The position numbers and the translations under genes were made by a program. Under the pieces are notes generated by a model, which saw only the letters and a program-made list of their open reading frames with translations, made no database searches and had not been told where the DNA came from. From positions 1 to 15,066 of the forward strand of contig QKYT01001347.1 of the NCBI GenBank assembly GCA_003550305.1: a stretch of 15,066 bases of DNA, written 5' to 3'. Shown piece after piece: positions 1 through 7,700 of the stretch; the stretch's first letter is position 1, and each line of letters starts with the position of its first letter. The DNA comes from Glomus cerebriforme. Its lineage: Eukaryota > Glomeromycota > Glomeromycetes > Glomerales > Glomeraceae.

Positions 1-510
1 TTTGTTTTTTAATAATATTCTTGTATTTATTTGTCATTATGAAATTTTGATGTCAATAAATATAGTTTCTTATAAGTAATTTCCTACAAAAATTAGTACA
101 AAAATTTTTGAGAAAGAGTTTATTCATTTTCGAATTTTAAATTTATTCGAGAAAAAGTTTATTATCAGAATGATAAACAAATAAACATTGTTTAAGGGTG
201 ATGCCAAAAATGGAAATGTGATCAGGGGGTGAGTAATATCGAATAAATTTTCCCTTAAATATATAACATTAAAAAAACCCTTCTGCTTATATAATCAAAT
301 CTACAGTTTATTTAATAAACACTAAAGAACTGATATTAACAAATTGGTGCCTTCTACCAGAAATTAACCTACTATCCGCCTCCAATTATTATATGTTTCA
401 GAGTCATTTTGACTGAAACACCTTACACGATGCTATACATAAACAATTTGAACTAAATAATATAGCCCACTATCACCGTGATTTTTCATTTAATAGTTGC
501 TACTATCTGA
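1..510. other. AT-rich leader without a gene, possible retroelement 5' region
   Basis: No reading frame of note is visible on either strand. Because a gag-like pseudogene follows directly, this stretch may hold the end of a long terminal repeat and the untranslated leader. A TTGGTGCC motif near 345-352 starts with TGG, as primer binding sites complementary to tRNA 3' ends do, but no second LTR is in the window to define the boundary. The LTR and primer-site reading is therefore only a suggestion. Confidence 0.3.
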
Positions 511-1105
511 AATTCCCTTAACCCCCACCTTTCAGCACTTTTGGTATTGGTTTCTTCCAATTACCCTGTTATAAAATATACCAGATTCATCCAACAATAC
601 TTCAAAAAAGTCACCTATTCAGCTACCACTGATGACATCAATAATACCATTCATAACCTTTTATTCAGCATCAAATATATAGAATTCCTAGATTACACTA
701 TCATCCATCAAGACTTCATAAATGCCTACAATATAACCAATGGATTTCAACAGAATCCCAATGAAAGTTTTATACCAAGTCAGTGAAATCACTACCTTAC
801 CTGAGCCAAAGAACTTTAGTGATACTGCCTCAGAGACTTCTGAAGAAGATTTAAATACACCAAATAATCCTACCATAGGTCCCCTCATATTGCAAACAAC
901 ATGGCGCAGCCAAACCAACAAGACTTTCAGAATTTGAGACAAGCTATCACAGAATTGACTCAAATACTAATCAAGTTCTAACCAGAAATACCAATACTAT
1001 CAATAATCTGCCAAGAAGAAAAGAAAGAGTAGCTGAGCTACCATACTTCTATGGTGGTAATCAGGATCTGGTAGTATAGTTGGAGGACTTTACCTGAGTA
1101 GGGTA
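511..1105 (+). pseudogene. Decayed gag-like retrotransposon coding region
   Basis: A protein-like signal runs through three frame changes. Frame one is open from 511 to the TGA ending at 786 with no ATG (the nominal start is TTG). A second frame, with the stretch EPKNFSDTASETSEEDLNTP, is open from about 740 to 900. The first frame resumes at the ATG at 901 (MAQPNQQDFQNLRQAITELT). A third frame starts about 960 and contains RVAELPYFYGGNQDL, then a TAG at 1077-1079, LEDFT, and a TGA at 1095-1097. The acidic Ser/Thr-rich segment, the Gln/Asn-rich helix and the ELPYFYGGNQ...LEDF stretch fit the start of a retrotransposon Gag (Ty3/gypsy-type) domain as I know it from fungal elements. No zinc knuckle, protease or reverse transcriptase follows: the coding signal fades into the ~50-bp repeats near 1123. 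At least two frameshifts and two stops make it nonfunctional. The Gag assignment is an inference from pattern memory. Confidence 0.55.
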
Positions 1106-1122
1106 AAAATAATAATTCTGCT

Positions 1123-1179
1123 ACATGACCTTCATTTGACCTTAGAAGTCATTGTAGGAGTGGGGCTATAAGCTATATA
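1123..1179 (+). repeat. One diverged copy of a ~50-bp repeat (left flank)
   Basis: The segment containing CCTTCATTTGACCTTAGAAG, then TCATTGTAGGAGTGGGG, matches several copies at 6947-7134 on the other side of the transposon block, for example CCTTCATTTAGACCTAGGAG followed by TTATTGTAGAAGTAGGG. The simplest reading is that the block 1180-6945 landed within a pre-existing run of these repeats. Confidence 0.6.
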
Positions 1180-1374
1180 TATTAGGAAGTTTTGGAGGTG
1201 TTGATATACACCAAAAAATGCATTAAACAACACTATCAGTTGTTTAACATGTTGTAAAACACCTGTATACTGGAGTTTATCAACACATGCAGTAAACATA
1301 TGCATTTTTCTATACCAACAGTTGTTAAACACATTATACACTATTGCGCAACATCCATATATCAACGCCACTTA

Positions 1375-1957
1375 ATAATTTTTTAATATAATAAATAGTT
1401 ATAATAAATAGTTATTATATAATTATAATTTTATTTATTTTAGATTTACTTATCTAATAAATATATTAAAAAATAATTTTTTTATAAAAATCTTTAAAAT
1501 CGAATCTGGATTATTATATTGGCCAATATTAAACATAATTCTGGCCAAATTTGAAAATAATTCGTTTCAGAAAATTTTTTCTTTTAAAATATCTTACTAC
1601 TGATANGTCCTCTTTTTNTCACTATAAATGGGCGGAGGAAGCAGCAATGGCTCTTCCCCTNTAGGTANTAATGACCTCTACCCATCCATAGAGGAGGGGT
1701 TTTTCACAAGATTAATTAAAAAAAATTCAAGTTGAAAAAGAAAAAAAAATGAAAAAAGGCCCATTATATACTTTTTTTGTATCATGTGTATCACATGATA
1801 CGAGTCGCAGTTTATTTTAAAAAAAATAACTGAGCACTGCGATTATTAATTAAGCTGCAGCTACAATTTATTTTAGTTAATCATTTATTTAAACCTTAAA
1901 TCGGCAACTTTTAATCNCCNTTTGAACTTTGAACTTTGTTCTAGAAATTGAGAAACG
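1375..1957 (+). other. Leader of copy 1, non-coding, with foldable segment
   Basis: No reading frame. It corresponds to 4087-4630 in copy 2. A less AT-rich stretch at 1628-1700 can fold: GGAGGAAG (1634-1641) pairs with CTTCCCCT (1653-1660) around AGC-AATG-GCT, and CCTCTA (1675-1680) pairs with TAGAGG (1689-1694), followed by GGGG and a T-run. In copy 2 the first stem reads GGAGAAAG / CTTTTCCT, so one G-C pair has become A-T. TATCATGTG/CACATGATA (1780-1800) is a perfect 9-bp inverted repeat kept in copy 2. A 56-bp stretch here (from 1811) is missing from copy 2. The role is unknown; promoter, small RNA or transposase-binding region are all possible. Confidence 0.4.
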
Positions 1958-3538
1958 GTTAGTTTCTTCGTGAAACTTACCATTTTTTTTAATTTTTTTT
2001 TAAAGAAACGTTTCTAATGTTTCTTCTTTTTCTTTTTGTAGGTCTCTCAGTTTTTGATCTAATACTGGAAAGTAGAAACCGGTAAGTTTCTTCGCGAAAC
2101 TTACCATTTTTTTTTATTTTTTTTAGAAATGCTTATTAATGTTTCTTTTTTTTTCTTGTAAGTTCTCTGAACTCTTCAGTCCAGAATGGAAAGGGAAAAT
2201 GGTAAGTTTCTTTGCAAAACTTACCATTTTTTTCATTTTTTTTAAAGAAATGTTTCTAACATTTCTTCTTTTCTTTCTTGTAAGTTCTCTGTGCTTTCAG
2301 TTCGATACTGGAATTGGAAACGGTAAGTTTCTCAAGTTTCTTTAAGAAACTTACCATATTTTTTTTGGTTTTTTTTTATTAGAAACATTTCTAACATTTT
2401 CTTTCTTTTTATTTTGTAGGTTCTCTTTGCTTTCAGATTAGTATGTGAAATTGGAAACGGTAAGTTTCTTCGTGAAACTTGCCATTTTTTTTTCTTTTTT
2501 TTTAGAAACATTTTCTAACAGTTCTTTTTCTTTCTTGTATACTCTCCTTCAGTTCAAGCACTTGGAATTAGGAAACGGTAAGTTTCATAACAAAACTTAT
2601 CGTTCTTTTTTTTTTGTTTTTTTAAATAAAAATATTTTAACGTTTCTTCTTTTTTCTTCTTGTAAATTCTTGGATTTCATTTTAGGTATGAAAGTTTCTT
2701 CGCGAAATTTCCATTTGATGCATTTAATTAAAGAATCATTAGTAAAAACAGTACTAACGTTTCTTTTTTTTCATTTTTTTCATAAGATCAGGCTTTTTTT
2801 CGATTTCAGCTTGGAAATCTGGTAAGTTTTGAAGTTATAACTTCAAAACTTTCTTTTCAGAATGCAAGTTTCATAACAAAGCTTCATTTTTTTTTTATTT
2901 TTTTATTTTAAGAAACATTCTAACTGAACATTTCATCTTTTTTTGTAGGTTTGCTCCTGGATTTGATATAAGTTTCGTAACATTCATTTCATTATGAAAC
3001 TTCATTTTTTTTAGTTTTTTCTTTAAGAAATGTTCTAACTGAACGTTTTTTCTTTTTTTTTGTAGATTCACCTCTGAGAATTCAGAATTGGAAACATAAG
3101 TTTCGTAACATTCATTTTATTACGAAACTTCATTTTTTTGTTTTTTTCTTTAAGAAACGTTCTAACTGAACGTTTCNTCTTTTTTTTNTAGATTCAGCTC
3201 TGGAAATTCAGGATTGGAAATGTAAGTTTTGTAATGTTCATTTCATTATGAAACTTCTTTTTTTTTTGTTTTTTTCTTTAAGAAATATTCTAATTGAATG
3301 TTTCTTCTTTTTTTTTNTAGATTCAGCTCTGGGAATTTGGGATTGGAAATGTAAGTTTTATAACATTCATTTTGTTATAAAACTTCATTTTTTTATTTTT
3401 TTTCTTTGTTAAAAATGTTCTAACCAAATGTTTTTCTTTTTTTTTGTAAATTCNGTTTGTTCCTTGAAATTTGGGTTTTTTGAAATCGAAAATATAAGTT
3501 TCGCAACTTAGCTACGAAATTTAGTTACTTTTTTGTAG
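1958..3538 (+). repeat. Tandem array of about 14 intron-like modules (copy 1)
   Basis: Each unit of roughly 85-130 bp reads: donor-like GTAAGT, opening a hairpin; poly-T; a second hairpin GAAACGTT...AACGTTTC with CTAAC in its loop; pyrimidine tract; TTGTAG; then 30-40 nt of exon-like sequence. Donor positions: 1958 (GTTAGT), 2082, 2202, 2323, 2460, 2578, 2686 (GTATGA), 2822, 2864 (GCAAGT), 2968 and 3096 (ATAAGT), 3222, 3351, 3494 (ATAAGT). Acceptor AG ends at 2041, 2162, 2284, 2419, 2786, 2860, 2948, 3065, 3191, 3320 and 3538; three others are lost by point changes. Exon-like pieces include 2042-2081 (40 nt), 2420-2459 (40), 3192-3221 and 3321-3350 (30 each; core ATTCAGCTCTGG). Reading frames across here are translations of the T-rich repeat and are not credible proteins. 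Splicing is inferred only from motif order. Confidence 0.75.
2824..2851. repeat. Perfect 28-bp palindrome inside the array
   Basis: The arms (2824-2837 and 2838-2851) are exact reverse complements centred on TTATAA, beginning AAGTTTTGAAG. It starts two bases into the donor-like GTAAGT at 2822 and is followed by TTCTTTTCAG ending at 2860, giving a 39-nt intron-like block that is almost all hairpin. Copy 2 has the equivalent at 5257-5284 with one base changed. Confidence 0.85.
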
Positions 3539-3539
3539 G

Positions 3540-3893
3540 TTTGAGATTTGGATATCAGAATTGAATGGTTAGTTAGTATAGCATAGTTAGTATATCTAGG
3601 AAAAATTTGAAATTTAATACATTTTTAATAAACGAAAACATAATAAATCAATTAAAAATACTTTTATTTATTAAATGTAGTTAATATACTGTATGCTAAA
3701 ATTTGTATTATTATACATGTTTTTAAACTAACCTAGTATTGTTATATGCATTTTTAAACTGCTGTTGTTTTACTGTATGTTGTTATACACCTAAAAAAGT
3801 ATTGCGCAATGCATTTTTAATCGCATTGGTTGACAAAAGGTTTATTACGCACCATTTTTTTTGGTGTTGAGCAACACATGGCATATATTTACA
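3540..3893 (+). other. 3' non-coding part of copy 1
   Basis: The segment repeats at 6492-6882 and, inverted, at 7152-7560. It contains GTTAGTTAGTATAGCATAGT repeats near 3570, then TTGCGCAA and GTTGAGCAAC motifs near the end. A short ORF seen in the matching parts of copies 2 and 3 is disrupted here by a change in T-run length near 3860. The differences between copies alter residues freely, so I do not regard it as coding. Confidence 0.6.
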
Positions 3894-4086
3894 CATCAGG
3901 AAGTTTTGGAAGTGTTGATATATACCAAAAAATGCATTGATTAACACTACCAGTTATTCAACATGTTGTAAAACACTTGTATACTGGAGTTTATCAACAC
4001 ATGCAGTTAATATACATGTTTTTCTATACCAACAGTTGTTAAACACATTATACACTGTTGCGCAACACCCATATATCAATGTCACT

Positions 4087-4630
4087 TAATATTTTTTTAA
4101 TATAATATAAATTTATTTATTTTAGATTTACTTATCTAATAAATATATTAAAAAATAATTTTTTTATAAATTAAAANTAAAATTTTATTAAAATTTATTA
4201 AAAATCTTTAAAATCNGGTNCNGATTATTATATTGGCCAATATTAAACATAATTCTGGCCAAATTCAAAAATAATTCAGGCCAAAAGTGTCTGATTAGTT
4301 TCGGAATTTTTTTTTTAAAAATATCTTACTACTGATACGTCCTCTTTTTGTCACTATGAATGGGTGGAGAAAGCAGCAATGGCTCTTTTCCTGTAGGTAC
4401 TAATGACCTCTACCCATCTATAGAGAAGGGGCTTTTCGCAAGATTGATTAAAAAAAAATTTAAGTTGAAAAAAAAAAAATGAAAAAAGGTTCATTATATA
4501 CTTTTTTTGTATCATGTGTATCACATGATACGAGCCGCAGTTTATTTTAGTTAATCATTATTTAAACCTTAAATCAGCAACTTTTAATTGCCATTTAAAC
4601 TTTGAACTTTGTTCTAGAAATTAAGAAACG
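4087..4630 (+). other. Leader of copy 2, non-coding
   Basis: Aligns with 1375-1957. The hairpin GGAGAAAG (4366-4373) / CTTTTCCT (4385-4392) and the 9-bp inverted repeat 4510-4518/4522-4530 are kept; the downstream CCTCTA/TAGAGG stem has lost one pair, and the TATAAA at 1623 reads TATGAA here. It lacks the 56 bp present in copy 1 between two TTTATTTTA repeats (1811 and 1867), consistent with deletion between short direct repeats. Confidence 0.4.
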
Positions 4631-6491
4631 GTTAGTTTCTTCACGAAACTTACCATTTTTTTAACTCTTTTTTTAAAGAAATGTTTCTAACGTTTCTTCT
4701 TTTTTCTTTTGTAGGTCTCTCAGTTTTTGGTCTGATACTGGAAAGTGGGAAATGGTAAGTTTCTCAAGTTTTTTTGAGAAACTTACCGTGTTTTTTTTGG
4801 GTTTCTTTTATTAGAAACATTTCTAACATTTTCTTTCTTTTTCTTTTGTAGGTTCTCTTGGCTTTCAGATTAGTACATGAAGTTGGGAACGGTAAGTTTC
4901 TTCACAAAACTTGCCATTTTTTTTCTTTTTTTTAGAAACATTTTCTAACGGTTCTTTTTCTTTTCTTGTAGACTCTCCTTCGGTTCAGGCACTTGGAATT
5001 AGAAAATAGTAAGTTTCATAATGAAACTTACCATTCTTTTTTTTTTGTTTTTTTAAATAGAAACGTTTTTAATGTTTCTTCTTTTTTNTTCTTGTAGGTT
5101 CTTGGATTTCATTTTGGGTATGAAAATTTCTTCACGAAATTCCCATCTGATGCATTTACTTTAAANAATCATTAGTAGAAATGGTACTAACGTTTCTTTT
5201 TTTTTATTTTTTTTGTAGGATCGGGCTTTTTTTCGATTTCGGCTTGGAAATCTGGTAAGTTTCGAAGTTATAACTTCAAAACTTTCTTTTTAGAACGTAA
5301 GTTTCATAATAAAACTTTATTTTTTTTTGTTTTTTTCTTTAAGAAACATTCTAACTGAATGATTCTTCTTTTTTTTGTAGATTCAGCTCTGAGAATTTGG
5401 GATTGAAAATGTAAGTTTTGTAATGTTCGTAATGTTACAAACTTCATTTTTTTTTGTTTTTTCTTTAAGAAATGTTCTAACTGAACGTTTCTTCTTTTTT
5501 TTTGTAGATTCGGCTCTGGAAATTCGGGATCGGAAGAGAAACATAAGTTTCGTAACATTTGTAACATTACGAACTTCATTTTTTTATTTTTTCTTTAAGA
5601 AATGTTCTAACTAAACATTTCTTCTTTTTTTTGTAGATTCAGCTCTGAAAATTCAGGATCAGAAGAGAAATGTAAGTTTTGTTACGAATTACTTCGTTAC
5701 AAACTTCATTTTTTCTTTCTTTATTAGAAAATTTTAATTGACTGTTTCTTCTTTTTTTTTGTAGATTCGGCTCTGAGAATTCAGAATTCAGAAACGTATA
5801 CGTAAGTTTCATAACAAATATTTCATTACGAAACTTCATTTTTTTTGTTTTATTTTTTAAGAAACATTCTTACTGAACATTTTACTTTTTTTATAAGTTT
5901 GCTCCTGGACTTGAGAAACCAAAATGTAAGTTTTGTAATGTTCATTTCGTTACAAACTTCATTTTTCATTTTTTTTTCTTTGTATAGAAATGTTCTAACT
6001 GAACGTTTCTTTTCTTTTTGTAGATTCGGCTCTGGAAACATAAATGGAAATGTAAGTTTCATAACATTTATTTTGTTACAAACTTCATTTTTCATTTTTT
6101 TTCTTTGTATAGAAACGTTTTAACTGAACGTTTCTTTTCTTTTTGTAGATTCAGCTCTGGAAATGGAAACTGAAACGTAAGTTTCATAACGTTCATTTTG
6201 TTACAAACTTTGTTTTTAGTTTTTTTTTCTTTGTATAGAAACGTTCTAACTGAATGTTTCTTTTTTTTTTGTAGGTTTGCTCCTGGACTTGGAAAACTAA
6301 AATATAAGTTTTGTAACAAATGTTTCATTACGAAACTTCATTTTTTCATTTTTTTCTTATTAGAATCATTCTAACTGAATGTTTTTCTTTTTCTTTTTGT
6401 AGATTTGGTTTGTTCCTTAAAATTTGAGTTTTTGGTAATCGGAAACGTAAGTTTTGCAACTTAGCTGTAAAACTTAGTTACTTTTTTGTAG
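4631..6491 (+). repeat. Tandem array of about 16 intron-like modules (copy 2)
   Basis: Same architecture as 1958-3538 but better preserved. Donors: 4631 (GTTAGT), 4755, 4892, 5009, 5118 (GTATGA), 5255, 5297, 5411, 5543 (ATAAGT), 5672, 5802, 5926, 6052, 6177, 6304 (ATAAGT), 6447. TAG acceptors end at 4714, 4851, 4971, 5097, 5218, 5293, 5380, 5507, 5636, 5764, 6023, 6148, 6274, 6402 and 6491; the one near 5897 reads TAAG. Exon-like lengths are 40, 40, 37, 20, 36, 3, 30, 35, 35, 37, 28, 28, 28, 29 and 44 nt, so they do not keep a reading frame. Two upstream units of copy 1 are missing, while the ATTCRGCTCTGG-type units near the 3' end are more numerous, as expected from unequal exchange within an array. 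Confidence 0.75.
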
Positions 6492-6882
6492 GTTCCAGGT
6501 TTGGATATTAAAATTGAATAGTTAGTTAGTATAGCATAGTTAGTACAGCATAGTTAGTATCTAAGAAAAATTTGTAATTTAATACATTTTTAATAAACGA
6601 ATATAGTTTAAATATAATAAAATCAATTAACAATGCTTTTATTTATTAAATGTAGTTAATATATGCTAAAATTTGTATTGTTATATGCNTTTTTNAACTA
6701 ATNATANGNNTTTTTCAACTAANCTANTGTTGTTATATGCATTTTTAAACTGCTGTTATTTTACTGTATATTGTTATACACCTAAAAAAGTATTGCGCAA
6801 TGCATTTTTAATCACGTTAGTTGACAAAGGGTTCATTGCACAACACTTTTTTGGTGTTAAGCAATACATGGCATATGTTTAC
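6492..6882 (+). other. 3' non-coding part of copy 2
   Basis: Homologous to 3540-3893. Includes several N bases around 6689-6727. A short open frame (6673-6933) reads TPKKVLRNAFLI and resembles the inverted copy's frame at 7109-7342, but the differences are mostly residue-changing transitions and the frame runs across the element's end, so it is most likely a chance frame in conserved DNA. Confidence 0.55.
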
Positions 6883-6946
6883 ACTTTATACGCCTATTTA
6901 AAATTTCCTGATGTACTTTATATGTCTGTTTAAAACTTCCTGATGT
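6883..6946 (+). repeat. Two 32-bp direct repeats at the nested 3' ends
   Basis: 6883-6914 and 6915-6946 both run from ACTTTATA to CCTGATGT with a few transitions between them. They are best read as the 3' end of copy 2 followed by the displaced 3' end of copy 1, since copy 1 lacks just this piece at its junction near 3893. Confidence 0.7.
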
Positions 6947-7134
6947 AGCCTTCATTTAGACCTAGGAGTTATTGTAGAAGTAGGGTTATATGATCTTTTA
7001 TTTGTCCATAGGAGCTCTTGTAGTAATAGGGTTTTGAAACAAATGCTATATAGCCTTCATTTATAATAGAGTAAAAGTGGGGGGTTCTGGGATAGTGCCA
7101 TATGACCTCTATTTCATCACAGGAGCCATTGTAG
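6947..7134 (+). repeat. Run of diverged ~50-bp repeats (right flank)
   Basis: About four loosely matching copies of a unit like GACCTTCATTTnnCCTAGGAG + TCATTGTAG + AGTAGGGTT begin near 6947, 6990, 7056 and 7102. The left flank at 1123-1179 has one more. No coding potential is seen. Confidence 0.55.
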
Positions 7135-7700
7135 CATCAGAAAGTTTTAAACAGGCATATAAAGTGTAAACATATGCCATGTGTTGCTCAACACCAAAAA
7201 AGTGTTGCGTAATGAACTCTTTGTCAACCAACATGATTAAAAATGCATTGCGCAACACTTTTTTAGGTGTATAACAACATACAGTAAAACAATAGCAGTT
7301 TAAAAATGCATATAACAATACTAGGTTAGTTGAAAAATGCATATTATAGTTGAAAAATGCATATAAAAATGTTGAAAAATGTATATAACAATACAGATTT
7401 TAGTATATATTAACTACATTTAATAAATAAAAGCATTGTTAATTGATTTTATTATGTTTAAACTACTTTTATTTATTAAAAATATATTAAATTACAAATT
7501 CTTCCTAGATATACTAACTGTGCTATACTAACTATGCTATACTAACTAACTATTCAATTCTGATATCTAAACCTGAAACCTACAAAAAAGTAACTAAGTT
7601 TTGCAACTAAGTTGCAAAACTTATGTTTCTGATTCCCAAAAATCCAAATTTTAAGAAACAAATTAAATCTACAAAAAAAAAGAAAAACATTCAGTTAGAA
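7135..7700 (-). mobile_element. Inverted, truncated CATCAGG element, copy 3 (3' part only)
   Basis: Starts at CATCAGAAAGTTTT, the complement of the element's 3' end, and reads backwards through the 3' subterminal region (TTGCGCAA at about 7249), the GTTAGTATAGC repeats (about 7505-7550) and the last intron-like unit, whose acceptor complement CTACAAAAAA is at 7580-7589. Its last hairpin is a perfect 12-bp inverted repeat with a 3-base loop (7596-7607/7611-7622). A second unit begins near 7672 and the homology stops at 7700, where a MITE-like element starts. Leader, array and 5' end are absent. Confidence 0.7.

Larger units (their letters stand above)
3894..6913 (+). mobile_element. Inner CATCAGG-ended element, copy 2 (about 3.0 kb)
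   Basis: It starts CATCAGGAAGTTTTGGAAGT and ends AAAATTTCCTGATG, an inverted repeat of about 14 bp with one mismatch. Internal order is the same as copy 1: TGTTG/CAACA-rich subterminal region (3900-4090), leader (4087-4630), intron-like array (4631-6491), 3' region (6492-6880). The bases on either side, TTTACA on the left and TACTTTATATG on the right, together restore the 3' end seen in copy 3 (TTTACACTTTATATG) with a 2-base excess (CA versus TA). This fits insertion into the tail of copy 1 with a 2-bp target duplication. No transposase is encoded. Confidence 0.7.
1180..6945 (+). mobile_element. Outer CATCAGG-ended element, copy 1, interrupted by copy 2
   Basis: The 5' end at 1180 is a decayed form (TATTAGGAAGTTTTGG) of the CATCAGGAAGTTTTGG seen at 3894. 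The 5' part runs to 3893. Its last ~30 bases appear to lie beyond the inner copy at 6914-6945 and end in AAAACTTCCTGATG, the inverse of the start, so the termini form a TIR of about 14 bp. In order it holds a subterminal region rich in TGTTG/CAACA motifs (1200-1370), an AT-rich spacer, a leader with a foldable segment (1634-1694) and a 9-bp inverted repeat at 1780-1788/1792-1800, the intron-like array (1958-3538), and a 3' subterminal region (3600-3893) with TTGCGCAA motifs. TA lies on both outer sides (1178-1179 and 6946-6947) and could be a target duplication. No transposase is seen, so it would be non-autonomous. Superfamily undetermined. Confidence 0.65.

Noticed and set aside
688..963. 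91-codon minus-strand frame opposite the gag-like relic
   Set aside because: Antisense shadow of the gag-like coding region, whose plus-strand motifs are more convincing.
1132..1371. 79-codon minus-strand frame
   Set aside because: Covers the subterminal TGTTG/CAACA-rich region and the flanking repeat; no support beyond being open.
1628..1700. tRNA or other known RNA gene in the leader
   Set aside because: No cloverleaf, no A/B box pair and no match to a known RNA; kept only as a foldable segment.
2139..2825. Phe/Leu-rich open frames in the array (2139-2345, 2445-2825)
   Set aside because: They are translations of the T-rich intron-like repeats; they cross unit boundaries without a conserved product and have no domain.
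5304..6328. Overlapping open frames on both strands in the second array
   Set aside because: Same repeat read in several frames (for example FLYKEKK on minus and SFFIFF on plus); low complexity, no purifying pattern between units.
6673..7342. Short conserved ORF with TPKKVLRNAFLI in copies 2 and 3
   Set aside because: Copies differ mainly by residue-changing transitions (Y/C, T/M/A, G/E/R), the copy 1 version is frame-shifted, and the frame runs across the element's end; better explained as conserved non-coding DNA.
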